Counted from the stretch's first letter, positions 1-13,528 are shown. The stretch is DNA of 64,000 bases from Apteryx mantelli (GCF_036417845.1 NC_089994.1:13348001-13412000), one strand, 5' to 3'. Made by a program: numbers and translations. Notes: generated from the letters alone by a model not told the origin.

Positions 1-648
1 TGCGTGTCTTATCTAACTTTTGGGGAATTATGTTTAAAGCAACATTTATGCATTTGCATAAACTGTTTTTATGCCTGAATACCTCTCTTTCCATCAGCCA
101 ACCAAATAACATGTTCTGAGGACAAACTATTAAGTAATTTCTTTTTAAATTTTGTAATTGTATGTGCTGGACTGCAGAGTGAATGAAGTGTTCCTTTGAC
201 ATTATTTCCCCTTTTCAAATGCTTTGAAATTTGCTGAAGCTTTTTACAATGAGGTGGATTTGAGGGAACAGTATATCTATATATAGATAGACAGATATCT
301 ACATATATTTAATTTTTTTTAATTTACCTGTAACTGGCATGTTAAGAAGTGTCAGCAATCCTATTTCTTATATATTCATAAACCACAGCTTTTCCTGTTT
401 TGATAGCTGTTGAATACATTTGAAATGAGACAGCTTTTAGGTATTATTCACACTAGTTTACCTGTAAAAACTGTTTAGAAAAATGTTTATAATTATGCAT
501 GCAGGAGTATACAGAAAAACTTACCTCAGTTTGACAGTACTGTGAGTTTAATAAAAATGTCTGGATTTAAGAACTGAATATTTTAAAATTTGAAAATTAG
601 TGCAAGTCTTAATATGTTTGATTAAAAAAACCTTATTTTTTTTGACAG
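1..648 (+). other. STX2: STX2 intron, 3' part
   Basis: AT-rich intronic sequence leading to the acceptor of the first alternative STX2 tail exon. A T-rich tract followed by TTTGACAG at 641-648 forms the acceptor. The upstream exons that would encode the Habc and SNARE domains are not in the window. A short TATA/GATA-rich stretch lies near 270-310. No other gene is seen. Confidence 0.75.
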
Positions 649-732
649 AAAATATGGATAATTGTCATTGTGTCATTGGTGTCGATTGCCATAATTGCTC
701 TAATTATTGGTTTGTCTGTTGGTGTTCGGTGA
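649..732 (+). CDS. STX2: Syntaxin-2 alternative last exon, tail anchor type 1
   Basis: The exon opens after TTTGACAG in phase 0 and encodes 27 residues before TGA (730-732). The peptide begins KIWIIVIVSLVS and ends IALIIGLSVGVR. This is a continuous hydrophobic helix closely matching one of the two known C-terminal anchors of mammalian syntaxin-2, which has the same IALIIGLSVG core. Syntaxin-2 (epimorphin) is a plasma-membrane t-SNARE; this exon supplies only the tail anchor that follows the SNARE helix. The usual form ends in a single lysine after the glycine, whereas here the end is Val-Arg. The SNARE-motif exons lie upstream of the window. Transcripts using this exon should end between here and 2.2 kb, or else read into the second tail exon as 3' UTR. 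The family assignment is firm; exclusive use with exon 2202-2279 is known for mammals and inferred here. Confidence 0.9.
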   Translation, partial: KIWIIVIVSLVSIAIIALIIGLSVGVR

Positions 733-2201
733 TGCTTAGATAACTTCAGCATGCATGCCTTCCTGCCAGTGTGGCAGTAAGTAACTAATCAACTAATTTT
801 GCTCTGACAACTTGCTAAAACAATTATTGTTATACTAACCCTTAATATGTTTACCGTTAGCATTGGGGGTGGACTTGAATTGGTGGGTCTTCTCCATCTG
901 TACTTTAAAGGTTCTATGCATGTGACTCTTGAAAACTGTGACATCTAGTGGTAAGTCAGTAAACTTACAGAATGCAACCATGTTATGTAAGATTTGTCAA
1001 CAAATAAGAAAAAGTGACAAAACATCCAATTAATGTCTTATAATGCATTCAGTTTTCTTTATATACTGAAAGTTCACATTGGCAAACAGCCTGAAGTAAG
1101 ATGGAATATTAGTTACACTTGGAGCTTTATCAAATGAGGTTTTCTATGGTTTTAAACAGAACTTTCAAGAAAAATAGCTGCCTAATACCTACAACCCTGA
1201 AGCTAACTGTTTTACCTTGCAGGGCATCCTAAAATTTCCTATTTTGAAGCTTTTTTATTTATACTAGACCTGATGAAACAGTCTGATGTAACAGTGTATA
1301 TATAAAAGGATGTCTGCAAAAGACACTAACCTGAATATGAGGATATGTTTCAGAATTCTCTGATGAACATCTCTCTGGATGTTCAGTCTTTTGCTGTACT
1401 AACCTACCATTTCTTGTGGAAAATAACACTTTATCTAGTCAGGCTAAGAAGATAATAGTACTTAACACTCGTGAGTTCAGCAGAAATTCAACTTCTTATA
1501 TGTAATATCTTGAAAACATGGTTATAAAGTGCTATAGGAGATATCAATTCAGAGAAGTAATCAGAAATTCAATTGTCTCTACTAACATCTTTTTAATATC
1601 AAAGTTTTCAGTTATGGTGTCACAGCTACAGTCTTAAGTTTATAGGCAGATAGCAAAATTTACTGTATTATATTGCTGATAGTCAGAAATACCTGACCTG
1701 ACTTCAGAGTTTGCAAATAGAACACTTTCTTTTCTAAGGTATACGTAATGATAGTTACAAGTTATAGCTATCTGTGTAACATTTCTATATTTTCCTTTAT
1801 AGAATAATTAGTACCCACATACAATTTCTGTTAGTATCATTAAAGAAATCGATGCAATAGTGAATATTTACTTATGAAGTTAAAATCTGAGATTCCTAAC
1901 GCTTGCTTACTGCCATTCTCCTTGGATAAATATCTGTAGCCTGCTCAAACCTTCACAATTGGGCAGTTAGTGGTATTCAATAAAGTGTCAGTAAAAACAC
2001 TATATAGTTAACATAAGTACTGCAAGGAAAAAAAAGACTAACAAATAAAAACTAATGGCAGTAAGTAATTTTAAAAAGAAAATCCAAATACTTCCAATGT
2101 TTGGATTATCAGCATTATTAATTTGCTGTCAGTATGCATATATTTAAAGTGTTATATATCTGATGAGGTACATTAATCTAGACTTTTTTCTCTTTTTGCA
2201 G
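733..2201 (+). other. STX2: 3' UTR of the first tail isoform and intron before the second tail exon
   Basis: AT-rich DNA between the two alternative tail exons. It would be 3' UTR for the first isoform and intron for the second. An AATAAA at 1979-1984 is a plausible poly(A) signal for the shorter isoform. A pyrimidine-rich tract ending in TTTTTGCAG at 2194-2201 forms the acceptor for the second tail exon. No open coding segment is seen. Confidence 0.65.
1979..1984 (+). terminator. STX2: Candidate poly(A) signal for STX2 tail-type-1 transcript
   Basis: A canonical AATAAA follows TATTC and lies about 1.25 kb after the first stop codon and 218 bases before the second tail exon. It is the best-placed signal for a transcript ending on the first tail exon. 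The hexamer is seen; its use is inferred. Confidence 0.4.
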
Positions 2202-2279
2202 AAAGTGATGTTCATAATTATATGTGTAACTGTCTTGCTTCTGATACTCGGGATTATCCTAGCAACAACACTATCATAA
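2202..2279 (+). CDS. STX2: Syntaxin-2 alternative last exon, tail anchor type 2
   Basis: The exon starts in phase 0 after CTCTTTTTGCAG and encodes 25 residues before TAA (2277-2279). The peptide begins KVMFIIICVTVLLL and ends GIILATTLS. It corresponds to the other known mammalian syntaxin-2 C-terminus, which shares the MFIIICV start and the ILATTLS end. Like the first tail exon it encodes a single hydrophobic helix inserted post-translationally as a tail anchor, but with a cysteine and a polar Thr-Thr-Leu-Ser end in place of Val-Gly-Val-Arg. The two exons share the same entry phase, so either can follow the common SNARE-motif exon. The choice of anchor may affect membrane targeting; this is known from the family and not visible here. 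Confidence 0.92.
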   Translation, partial: KVMFIIICVTVLLLILGIILATTLS

Positions 2280-4300
2280 CAAGCACATTCCAAGAGTTAT
2301 GAACCTTCAGAAACTCAAAAATTCATCTTCAGTAAAATGAAATATTTGTTGTGAAAGATGCCTTACACTGTTGCATGATAATGACCTATCACTAATGGTT
2401 AAAATGAAAAGAAAATCACTCTTAATGTTTGCTCATAAATGAAGATCACAATGAATGAGGATATGTATGGATTTTCATCATAAAGTATACATTTGTAAGA
2501 CTGAAACTTGTTCTTAATTGTTTTGAACTAAAGTAATTTAATTTTTTTCATATCTCAGTGTTATAAACAGTTTAATTAGGGAGTTAAGAGACAATGAATT
2601 TTGACTGTATGGCTTTTTTTCTCTATTGCTAATATAATTCTAATTAAGAATTTTAGTACCGTATCAGTGCTGCTTCTGTTAGCACTCTTGTGAACATTTT
2701 TATAAGAGATGTAGCCATGCCTTTAATAACTACTCAGTCACCTTAACCTATCTAAGCTTTATACCTAAAAATTCTTTCTGCAACAACTGCTAAAATATTT
2801 TATCCTAAAAGGACTGTTATTCAACTATCTGCCTATTGCATTACTTCTTTTTTAAGCTGCTTTTTTTTTACACTTTCAATTTTTTTCAACATGACTAAGG
2901 TTAACTGCTTTAAATATTTCTTTGCCTGTATAATCAGAAAAGTAGTTGTGTTGTTTTGTGGTAAAAGAATGAAATAACAAAGCACACAGAATTTGAACTT
3001 TAGCAGGTAATTTTACAAATAATCCTTTTTGTGCAAATGGAACTGATGGATCAGTTTAGCCTTACTGTTCATATGAATACAACAAAATTCACACTTTTTC
3101 CTCTATAAAGCCAAATCAAGATTTTATTTTCAGAAGGCTGCTTATGTTGGTGTGTGAATACAGCACATAGGGACAAATGAACCCCCTCAGAAAACTCCCA
3201 AATGTAATGCAAACTAAGACACTGATTTGTTATTCAACTTATGAATTATAACATATATGAAGTGTTTTAGTGTATACATATCTGTTATAAAGATAGCTTG
3301 CAAAGCTTGGAAGACTTCAAATGTAACCAAATAACTGCATTTAATGTTATAGGTTATTTTTTATTTTATCTTCTGTGTAAAATATTTATCACTTGGATTT
3401 TTGATTTCTCATTGTTTAAGAATATCCATGTAGATATGTAGATATATTTACACTATAAGAGAAATAGAGAAAGTATAATGGGTGCCTTCTTAAACAGTCT
3501 AAAACTACATTTGTCAATGTTTCCAGATATTATTTCAACTACAGATAATGTTAACTGCAATAACTGTTATAAATGGTTAGAATACTTAAACCTATATTTT
3601 GTTGAAAGTGTCTGAGATCAAAGTAACTCACTAAAATATAATTCACTCCTTTTGATTTCCTTCATGAAGTTCAGCAAGGTTTACAATGTGTATCGTATGT
3701 ATGAATACTCCTGCTTTTGCTGCCCAAATATACTGTGAATATACTGAATCTAATGAGATGTCAAATATGTAGAAAAGCTTATTATTTGTCTTTTGCAAGC
3801 CAGCCATAAAGAAGGCTCTTGAAAACCATGAGCTTCTATAATGAACAGATTACTTTACCTCTAAGTCCAGAACACTCACCAATGGTTGTGAGTAGGTTTA
3901 CGTACAAAGTAAGGAGAGATTGTTTGACTTAACTCATTTTAAGTAAAATATATTTTATTCTATAGTTTTCTAGATTTTTATCAATAAATATTATTTATAG
4001 AAATACACAGATTAGTTCAGGGAAAAAAAATCTGTTTTGCTGTCTAATTGCGGGTTATTTAAAATGGCCCCCGAAATAGTCATGTTGAATTTTCTACTTT
4101 TAATGCAAGAATTTGCCCAAGCAGACCAGAAATTTGAATAGGCCACTCAATACTTTTTTAATTGTTATATAGCTGCCTCAACAAGTTTGTTTTTTCACAT
4201 GAACCTCTCGTTTTTTGCTGGGTTTTTTTTTCTGTTAATATTGGGGGGGGAGGAAATCTCTAACCTATGCATTAATAAATTTATCTAAGCAAGTGTCTTG
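2280..4300 (+). other. STX2: STX2 3' UTR (end inferred)
   Basis: Long AT-rich stretch after the second STX2 stop with no recognisable gene or repeat. AATAAA hexamers occur at 3983-3988 and 4274-4279. The latter is followed within 20-60 bases by GT-rich sequence, the usual form of a cleavage site. A further AATAAA at 4591-4596 could extend the UTR. The ORFs here are short and unremarkable. The exact end is inferred. Confidence 0.6.
4274..4279 (+). terminator. STX2: Likely main STX2 poly(A) signal
   Basis: AATAAA within CATTAATAAATT, followed by a GT-rich downstream element around 4290-4345 (GTGTCTTGTGAC, then GTGATGTGTGTT). This is the best hexamer plus downstream-element pairing after the second stop. 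AATAAA at 3983-3988 and 4591-4596 are alternatives. Confidence 0.5.
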
Positions 4301-7086
4301 TGACTTTTTATATTTATGATGTTATTGTGATGTGTGTTAATATTTCCAGTAAATGTTTAAATAAGGCTGGTATGTTTTTGTAAACACATGTCCAACAATT
4401 GATATCTAGGCCTTAGAGTAGAAGTTTTAATAGTGTGTTTCCTGAAACTCTTAATCAAAAAAAGTGTAGAAATTAGCAAATTAGGTGTAGAGATGATACT
4501 GAATAAGTTAATGGGCTTTATTCATTTAAAGTTACTACTCAGAATTTTACTTCGACATTAAACTTGAAAAACATGGGAGTTATTTATTGGAATAAAGCTA
4601 TTCATGTATTCTCAGAAAGTCCTCCTAGAAGTGCATTTTTCACTATGCAGAATTAAAATAGTAACTTCCTCTTCCTTGCCTGCCCTAGCTTCTCAGTTCC
4701 AGTAAGTAACTAGAAAGTCTGGAATAGATTCAGGGTTTTGATGTACAGGTGGTTTGTAGAGCCTTTCCCATCTGTGCTGATGTTCAAATGTAGTTTAAAT
4801 CGGTGCTTTATTTCATAGTTTTTTGCTGGCGTGGCATTGAGTGGTGTAAAGGCATTCTGAGTGGTGAAGCTGTACCTGCCTTCTCTTGGTAACCTTGCTC
4901 CTTTCAGTTTCAGCCTGTTGCATGTAGCAGCCACCTCCCACTGACCTCCCACAGCAGCACTAAGCAAGAACAAGCAGCCTGCTGCAAGCAGAGCAGACCG
5001 CAGTGGCAACTGCACAGATTGGAGGCGGGGAGGAAGGCAGCATTCTCCTGGTGCCTCCCTTTCCTCCTCCCCCATGTGTCAGGTATTGAGGTACAGCACC
5101 CTCTCATAGAGTCAATGTGACAGCTGGTGACAATAGAGGTGTCAGAATGGTGCTGCATAGGAGGAAAGGTTAGTTTTGCTTCTGCTGTGCAAACAGCTTT
5201 TTCAGAGAAATTGAGAAATAATGCCCAAGATTTCACTTACTTTCATTTCAGTGCTGTATTCATACAGAAATTCTTGTTAAAATTTTTGTTTCAATTTAAC
5301 ACCAATAAAGATATGCCTGCAAAGTTAATACTGAAGGACTTAAGTTGGCCAATTCCCAACTTTTATGACCAACTGTAATTCAGCATTTACAGATAGATAT
5401 ACACACATACATGCACACACATTATATATATTTTTCGTATCCAGAAAACTGGGTAGGAATGGGAATGTTGAACTTAGCAATTAATAAGACACACTTGTTC
5501 ACAAAGGCTAACTAAGAAAGAGAAATCTTAGCATAGGAAATTTTTAAATGACTGCTCTTAGAAAGATCTGTGCAACCAAATGCAATGCTCAAATTATTTA
5601 TTAGTGCAGGTATCTCTGTACTGCTTCTTACTGCAGTGTCAGAAATCCTGTGGGAAAAGCACCAACTCTGAACATAAATGAGTTCCATAAAATGAACTAA
5701 AGCTGTTTCAAAAGAATTAATCTTCTCTTCGCTTCTCTTTGGTCTGTAGTATAAAAATACAGAACAGACATTTCTGGGCAATGCAGCACCTGTTTAGCAT
5801 AGCACTACATTAGTTTTGATGAATATGAGCCTGATAAAATTTGAAAAGTAGAGGGGAAATGAGGGAATTGCTGCCTAAGAGAAGGGACATTTTTCCATAT
5901 AAAAATCTTTTAAAGTAATTTCTAGATGGCTGCGATTAGTGCATTAATTATTAAAAAAATGAAAGCTTATTTTTGTTTTTAGACTAAGTTATCCAATAGT
6001 AAATGTAATCTGATATGTTCTTGTGGCTTGTATGTGACTTCTGAAAATAACCATGGCATTCTTTCTCATACTGCAGTTAGTGGGTCAATCTTTGCACCTG
6101 TGAAGCAGTTCTGTCTTTTATGTCATATACAGTAACTGACTCTTCAGTGACATACTGCCATTTGCAGACTATTTTAGTTACCTCTGTCAAACATGCAAAG
6201 TTCTTCTGCCAGTAGTAAAGCACTTACAAATCAGCATTTTGGAGTAAAAAGAGCATTTTATAAGCACTTATAATTGGGTGCTGAAGAACAAAAGTACTTT
6301 TGGAATAAGGATTTTTACAAAGGGAAATATATAGAAATGGTAAGTAGTTACGAAATAATTGTGATGTTTATGTATTGTGAAGAATGTCTGGTTGCTTTTG
6401 TAGGCTGTATTTGAATCCATTTACTGCAGGTAGGGGGATAGAAAGATCTCTATCTTCAGTAGTAAATAGTCCTTAAAAAATGGGTAAGTTATGAATTACA
6501 AATAGCTAAAAGATATATAGCAGACTTTGCGGGTGAGGAAGAAAGCAAGGATTATTTTGCATATAAAAATTATATATTCATACTTAAGAGAGAACACAAG
6601 GCTATATTTGGTCAGCATATGCTAGTTGCTGTCAATTGAAAGTAAACTGAGCTGGACAACATTAACAGTGCAACTCAGTTCAGAGAATGTCAATATGAAT
6701 ACTGACTCAACAGAGGTAACACTCATATAATGGCTCACTTGACAGTCCTTTCATGTAATCTTACAGAAAATGGGCAGGCAATTAAAATAGATGTTTGTCA
6801 AGATTATTCAGTCTTATTACATAGAACTGTTAATTTTTTGGTAGTTTTAACTTTTTTTTTGCTATCTTGAGACTTCTATTATTATATAATATCAATGTTT
6901 TTAACATTGGGTAGGTCTGTTATAGGAATTATATCTAGAATTCCTGAAATGATCTGTGGAGGCTCTAGATAAGAAGACAGAGGAAAAACTGATGCCTGCA
7001 TCCAGCTTGTTGTTTCAGAGAAAACTTTGGCTTCTTTTTTAAGCTTTCTCCTTGCCTGAACTATGAGCCTATGGTGAACACCTATA
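4301..7086. other. Intergenic region downstream of STX2
   Basis: Mostly AT-rich, without recognisable exons. A more GC-rich patch at about 4,840-5,110 carries a 121-codon open frame on the minus strand, discussed in the findings and not called a gene. A CA/TA-rich microsatellite remnant lies at about 5,390-5,440. Confidence 0.6.
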
Positions 7087-7200
7087 TATCATAAAATTAC
7101 AGAGTAAGTTGAGTTAGAAGGGACCTCAGGAGGTCATCTAATACAACCCCCTGCTCCAAGCAGGGTCGGCTGTGAGATCAGACCCGGTTCTCATGTTGCT
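7087..7200 (-). mobile_element. CR1 LINE 3'-end fragment (old)
   Basis: The segment from ATCATAAAATTACAGAG through GAAGGGACCTCAGGAGGTCATC and ACAACCCCCTGCTCCAAGC matches the reverse complement of the conserved CR1 3' end. The degraded octamer tail (ATCATAAAATTACAGAG) is on the left, so the element lies on the minus strand. It is a short, diverged, 5'-truncated copy. The edges are approximate. Confidence 0.8.
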
Positions 7201-7734
7201 TGATATCACTGAATAAAACACCTTTGATTTGGGTTAAGCTGCATCTTTTAAATATAAACACAAATTTAATTAAAAAGAAAAAATTATGACTTTGTACAGT
7301 AGAATAGTGTATCTTAATATTCTATAGATTCATGGAATTGCACTTTGGTATGGGGAGTTCATCAAACTAAGTAATACTTTGTTAGTCTAAAATCCCTGAG
7401 AAGATAATATGGCCTTGAAAAGAATGTTCCTTGACCTGATGACAGAATAAACTTGCTATCTGCAAATATCAATAGTTATTTTGAAGGGCAAATTCCAGAC
7501 TAAATTTATAAGCTTTATACAGGAAAGGGTGGTGGTAGTGATGATTTTTCACATTGCACATAACCAGACAGATTTCTTCATTCACTGTGAATTAATACTA
7601 CTTGAAATAAGTGTTGAGTAAGATATTGCTAAGCAGAAGTGAAGGAACTGCAACTATTTGAAAGCCTGTTGAGGGTCGGTCTTGGCTTCCACTTGAAGGC
7701 CAATGTAGAATCAAATGCTCATCAGAGTATTACA

Positions 7735-7875
7735 GAGCTGTTCCTCTGCTTATGTGTAGAATTGGGATGATTAAGTCCCAGTTCTTCAGAGGCACTTAAA
7801 CGACTCATCCAAGATCACACAGGATGCCTTGGCAAAGCACAATGTTTGTACTCAGGCCCCCATTGTGGCCTACCT
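7735..7875 (-). mobile_element. MIR-type SINE remnant
   Basis: The order GAATTGGGATGATTAAGTCC, then a degraded pre-mRNA-like centre, CCAAGATCACACAGGATGCC and CAGGCCCCC, follows the reverse complement of the MIR SINE core (the 'cccaaggtcacacagct' block). It is strongly diverged. The family call rests on the core motif and the edges are approximate. Confidence 0.5.
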
Positions 7876-10800
7876 ACAAGATCATCTTTCCCTTTGGTTT
7901 CTAAGTGTGCAAGAAAATGTTAAGAGATACTCTTTAAATATTCATACTGTATGTTAACAGTTATTGTCTAAAAATGGGATTTATGTTTTGCCAGCTCTCT
8001 AGGCAGTAAAACTTTAAGGAAATTCCATCTTACTTGAAATAAACTTTTTATTTGAAAAAGGCATCTGTATTTTGAGATTGTTTTAGGAAGAAAATGTAAC
8101 TGAAGATATTGTAGAATCTGCAACTAAATTCGATTAGAGCTGTGACTTTTCAGAACTATCCAGCAGTGTTGGATTTCCCAACTCTTATCTAAAGCATGGT
8201 AAGTGGTGGATGTCCAAACTAATACAGACAACTTTGAAATGTGAGATTTTAAAGTGCTTTGCAGAAACAAATTCCACAATACTATTGTTGAGGAAGAAAA
8301 CAGTTTGCGCTTTTTAGTTGTGGGGGCTGCCACAGAAGTGAACTGAAAGAATTAATGTTGACACCTAAATCTTTGCAGGTTCTCCCCCCCCTCCCCTCCT
8401 CCCCAGTATTAAAAACTTGGACTACATACACCTCTTTGCAGTCAAATGTTATATTCACTGCTGTAAATGAGGGCTAAATTTGGTTCCTCATTAGAAGTGA
8501 CAGATGATTGATATGGATAACCTCATGTAGAAGAAGAGATACTGCCATCACTGCCTTGAACTCCAGCATTTGATGTAGCTTGAGAGTAAGGGATGCCCCT
8601 GTTCTTTGGAGAGATAGGGATGTGGGGGCAAGTCTTGTCTTTCAGTAGTTCTAATTCTACATCAATGATGTATTCAAAAGTCGCAAAACTCTTTCCTCTA
8701 TTAGTCCCATTCGGTGGTTTGGAAGAATGTCATTTCACTTCATAGTTCATCTTCTGAACAACTTTGTGATTGGTTTAGTCATTTTAATCAGCTTTCCTGC
8801 CTGCAGAGCTTGTTATCATGGTTTTCCAGTAGTGCTCTTTATACCTACCTCCAAGAATTTGTGCGCAGTATATTTAATAGATGCTGTGTGTTGGCTAGAA
8901 TATTGACAGACTTGGCAGATTGACTTGTATTCTGTCACGGTTCCAAGAGAGCAGGCTCCTGTTCGTGAACTGTGTCGTTCTTTAAAAGTATGGCTAAAGC
9001 TTGTTTTGTTTTATCTATTGGTTTTATATTGGGGAAGTGAAAAGCACATCCTTTTAACACTGATGATTGAGTAGACAAAACAATCTCATTTAGAGCTTCC
9101 TTACAACCTTGAATATTTAATGCTGTAAACTTCAGCTAGATAGAAACGTCCTCAGAAAACAGAATTAATTCTAATCTTGTTTTTCCAAGCTATTTCCTGG
9201 GGTTTCTGATTGAGCACAGCTAGCAATTTAGCTACACTATCCTCTGCAAAATCAACTTGAATCTCAAAAAAACCACCATTCCCAAGAGCATTTAAGTGGC
9301 CTTGACAGAAGTAGGTCTCTTGCTTCATTGCTCTGATTTACCCAAAAGCTTTGTTAAAGGGTAGCTTTGAATGAGTAGGGGAATTTTTTGGAGATGGTAC
9401 TCTTCAAATTACGTTGGGTACTATAGCAGGCCTGCTCGAGTTCATGCTTACTGTTCACCTTATTTTTCTAACTGCTTTTGGTTCTGAAGTGTCACAGGGT
9501 GCTTCCCAGGTAGGATCACTCATCACTGAAACAGCCCTGCTGCAACTATGTTTGGGAAGTGGTTGATAGATCTTGCAGATCTGTGTCAGAAAGAATTGAA
9601 AGTTTTGGGGAAGAGGGGTTTACACCTAAGGAGAAAACTCTGAATCTTTTATGTTTACAGCAAACATTATAGGATATTTGACATCTGTTGGGACAGACTT
9701 CACTGCTGTAGTGATTAAAAAAAAAAAGTACTTTCCACAAATGTGCATGGACTTCAGAGTGAAAAGTTCAGTCCTTGAAAAAATGTACGGAAATAATCAG
9801 CAAGCAACAGATATAAACCAATGAAAGCAGGCATATTCAGCACTGATGATGGTTCATTTCTTTTACTTAAGTTTACTAGTGTAAACTACCTATATCAGAT
9901 CCTCAAAAAATGAGCAAATTAGCTTATTTACATAGGTGTAGTATTCAAAGAAACAATTTTCAGATCTGAATCAGTATATACTGGATCTTCGAGGCTTTGA
10001 AATAAAATTAATGCCGTATAGCCCATTGTGTGATACTCATAATGTCTCCTACTGGCATGCAAATGAATTGGGTTGCTTATGTTTTGAAGAAATAAAGGAC
10101 TGATTAGCACAGAAGTGACTAGGATAAACTTCTGAATTTTATGATAATACAGTATATTTAATGTTTATTACTGCACTGTAACATTGTGTCAAGACACATA
10201 AGCACAATGGATTTCAGCTGTCCACCTCACTTTCCTGTTCACCTAATGTTAAGCTTCTAGTCTCAAATAATGTCTATATAATGTCCAGTAACTTAAGTAG
10301 CCTCGTTATCTCCAGGTTGCCTCCCTGATGAGGAATCTATGTGCCTTAAAGCTTGTTTTTTTTTTTTCTAAATCCAGCTCATGAATTAATGAAAAGTACG
10401 TATCTCTGCAAAGTTTGTCTCAGCTACCTCTTTAAACTGTGGTTGATACTGACCTCCCTTTTCAGAATTTCACTAATTACCTTTATGAAATTAACTCCCT
10501 TCTCTCAGCTTCAATGTTGTTGATTTGTCTACTGTGCCTTTCCTATCCATAGGCTTGGATGATTGCTAATTTGCAGTGTAGCTTTACCTTTTTTCTCTTG
10601 CTACTTAATTTCTTTAAGTGATTCTTGGTAAAGGCCTTTAAAAATACCATGAGTTCTAAATATCAACCTTCTGCATTGCTACAAATTGTTTTAAGCCCCA
10701 ACCAGGAAAGTTCTCTCATGCAGTGACATGAGAAGACAAGAATATTTTTTTGTTCTAAGTAAAGATCATTGTAAAAAAAACTTCACAATATGTTTTCACA

Positions 10801-13528
10801 TCTATTAAAAAACATTAGCTTTTTTAAAATAACTGAATGCTCTGCAGTAAGGGTTTAATAAGACCCATTTCTATGTATGAGAGGGTAGCATTTTGGTTGG
10901 CTGTGACTGCAAGGCCATGTTACAGAACTTGATGCCATTAGTTTAAACAGCTTTGCTGAAATGAAATGAGTTGTTTCATAGCATGTGGGAGTTCACTACT
11001 CCTTATATTTACTTTTTTTTTTTAAAGTACATTCAAGAGATCTTTAAGCTGCACTTTGCTAGGAACAAAGTAGATATTCCATGGAAAGATTCAGTCACTC
11101 ACTGTATGACCTGTTCTTCTGTTCTTTCATAAGTATGTGCCCTAGGCCGCATCTGGAGACAGAATATTGGACCTTTGCTCTCAGCTGCTCTAGCAGATAA
11201 TGATGTACCTCACTTCAGAATAATCTAGGATGCTGGAAGTAGAATTTAAAGCTTTTCACCTTTGCAGAATCAAGTTCAATTCAAGTTAGTAGGGGCTAAA
11301 TACTGTTAGTAATGTTTTCATGCAAGCTCTTACCAATGATTTGATGGTTCTTTGACTAGTGGAAAAGCTGTATCAAGACAAAAGAACTGGCACTGCAGTA
11401 ACAACAGTTCCTTTGTTAGCAATACTGACTGGCAAAATAGCATGGACGAGTTTTTGCTAATGCTGGTTATACAGTACATGATCTGTGGATAAAAGAACAG
11501 CTCTAACTTTTTTCAAGGTTGTCAATCTGGAAATATAAATAATACACTCAATAGCTGGCTATTTTTAAGCAAAGGATTAACATAATACCTCAGGGTAACA
11601 GGAAAAGTTGGAATGTGGCATTTCAGTTGTAAACCTTTAAAGCAGAAGTGTTTGGAGACTTGTGTAGTACAACAAAAATGTTCAAAAATAACTTTATAGA
11701 GTCCATTCTAGGAAGATGTTTTGTCCAGCTTCTCATTTGAGTAACTGCTACAGAATCATGAATGTATTCCTACCAAATGTATGGCAGAATGAATTGCTTT
11801 CTTTCAGGTTGAATATAAATTGGACACATTTTTTTTATATTTCTGCTTTTAAATTAACAAATTTAAAAAGTAAGTTTGAAGACAGCGAAATATTTTATAT
11901 GGTAAGAGCTATATTTGCATTACTTGTTGTGTTTGTAGGCTAGCAGACTTTCATGCCTGTTCCTTGACAGTTTTCGGAACAGAAGATTAAGGAGGAAATA
12001 TGTTACTGCATGATTTTTCTGGTTAGTTAAACTTACTAGTATACGAGTCATTGACTTTTCACATTATCATTCTGATAGATGAAGGCTTGATTATTTGCAG
12101 ACAAGAAACTTCACTATGCTTCAGTAGTGAAAATATTTGCCACTTTTTCATGCTACTTTTTTGACTACTGGCAGTACTCACAAAATACTGTTGAAAAAAA
12201 TATTTAGTTATTTTAGTTTCTTGGTTATTGAACCATCTGCCTGCAGGACTTCTGCCCATCTTTCCTGGTCTACTGCTTTCCCTTTACTTACACCATTGCT
12301 TTTAGAGGCATAGTCTCTTCTTTTATTGAATCTACCTCATGGTATTTGTAGTGAAGAAAAATGGCAATGTGTATGTTTAATTAAGCACAGTAGTCATCCA
12401 TGATGTGGACTAGTCTTGGTTTTATCCACGCTGCTATCAACCATCTTTATTTGGATGAAGTTAACTGCTAGCAAATGAATCTAACTGCATCAGAAAGCTA
12501 TCTGAAGAAAAAAATAGACCTTACAATTCCAAATAGCTTTTAAGCTTCTGAAAATTTGCTGTGAACACTTCAAAACATCCTAGTTCTAAATTAGTTTATA
12601 CAAGAAATACCCGCTGCATTTCCAGCTTGCATGCTTCCTCTGTTTTTGATTTTCCCTTTTGGCAATTTATTCACACTAGCGTTAGTGGATGGAATCTCAG
12701 AGGAAAATAAAAGCTAGTGTTTTGAAAACTAATGAAGTAATTATCTAAAGTATTATTTACAATGATTATTTAGAAGATAATGAGACCCTTTAATTATGTT
12801 TGTTCTGCACAGCTAGCCTTTCAATAATTCAGGGTATTGCTGTAGAATTTTCTTTATATTCACTTTGCTCTCTTTTGTTCAGAAAATGTCACAACTGTCT
12901 GTAATTCACAAATACTGGCCCTCATTCTGTGTATATCATTTGTCACATGAGAATTGCCTGCTCACTTAGGTTGGAATAGGAGGCTCTCGGGTCAGGTTTA
13001 TTTGACTTTCTTCAATGGAATGTGGAAAAAGTAAATTATGGGTGAAATAAAACAACCTATTAAAGACTGTTATGGCTTCACAAGAACATTACTATAGTAT
13101 TAACATGTACGTATTAATTTAGTAACCTTTCTATTATCATGTATCTCTAACTTATTTCAGAAGAAGCTTGACTCGGTTCATTTTTATTATATGGGAGTCA
13201 TGAGAATTTTATTTCAGATTTAAGGTTTTTTTAAAAGAGCCATACCCATTTGTATATATGATATTTGGAGCATCATTAGTATTTTGCTAGCTAATAAAAA
13301 TTTCAGTGGTATTTTCATACAGTTTTGTGAATGAGCTGTTAAAATAGACAGTATTACTTAAGCACATCAGTAGCAATGCCGAAGTAGTATATGGTCCTTA
13401 AGGAGATGCATACTACTTACTACATCTTCATTTGGTACATAAATAAAGCATTGCTTCACTGACTGCAGTGATGCTATTCCAGGTTACAGGACCTGATAAT
13501 GTAGCTCTTGATGCTTAGAAATTAATTT

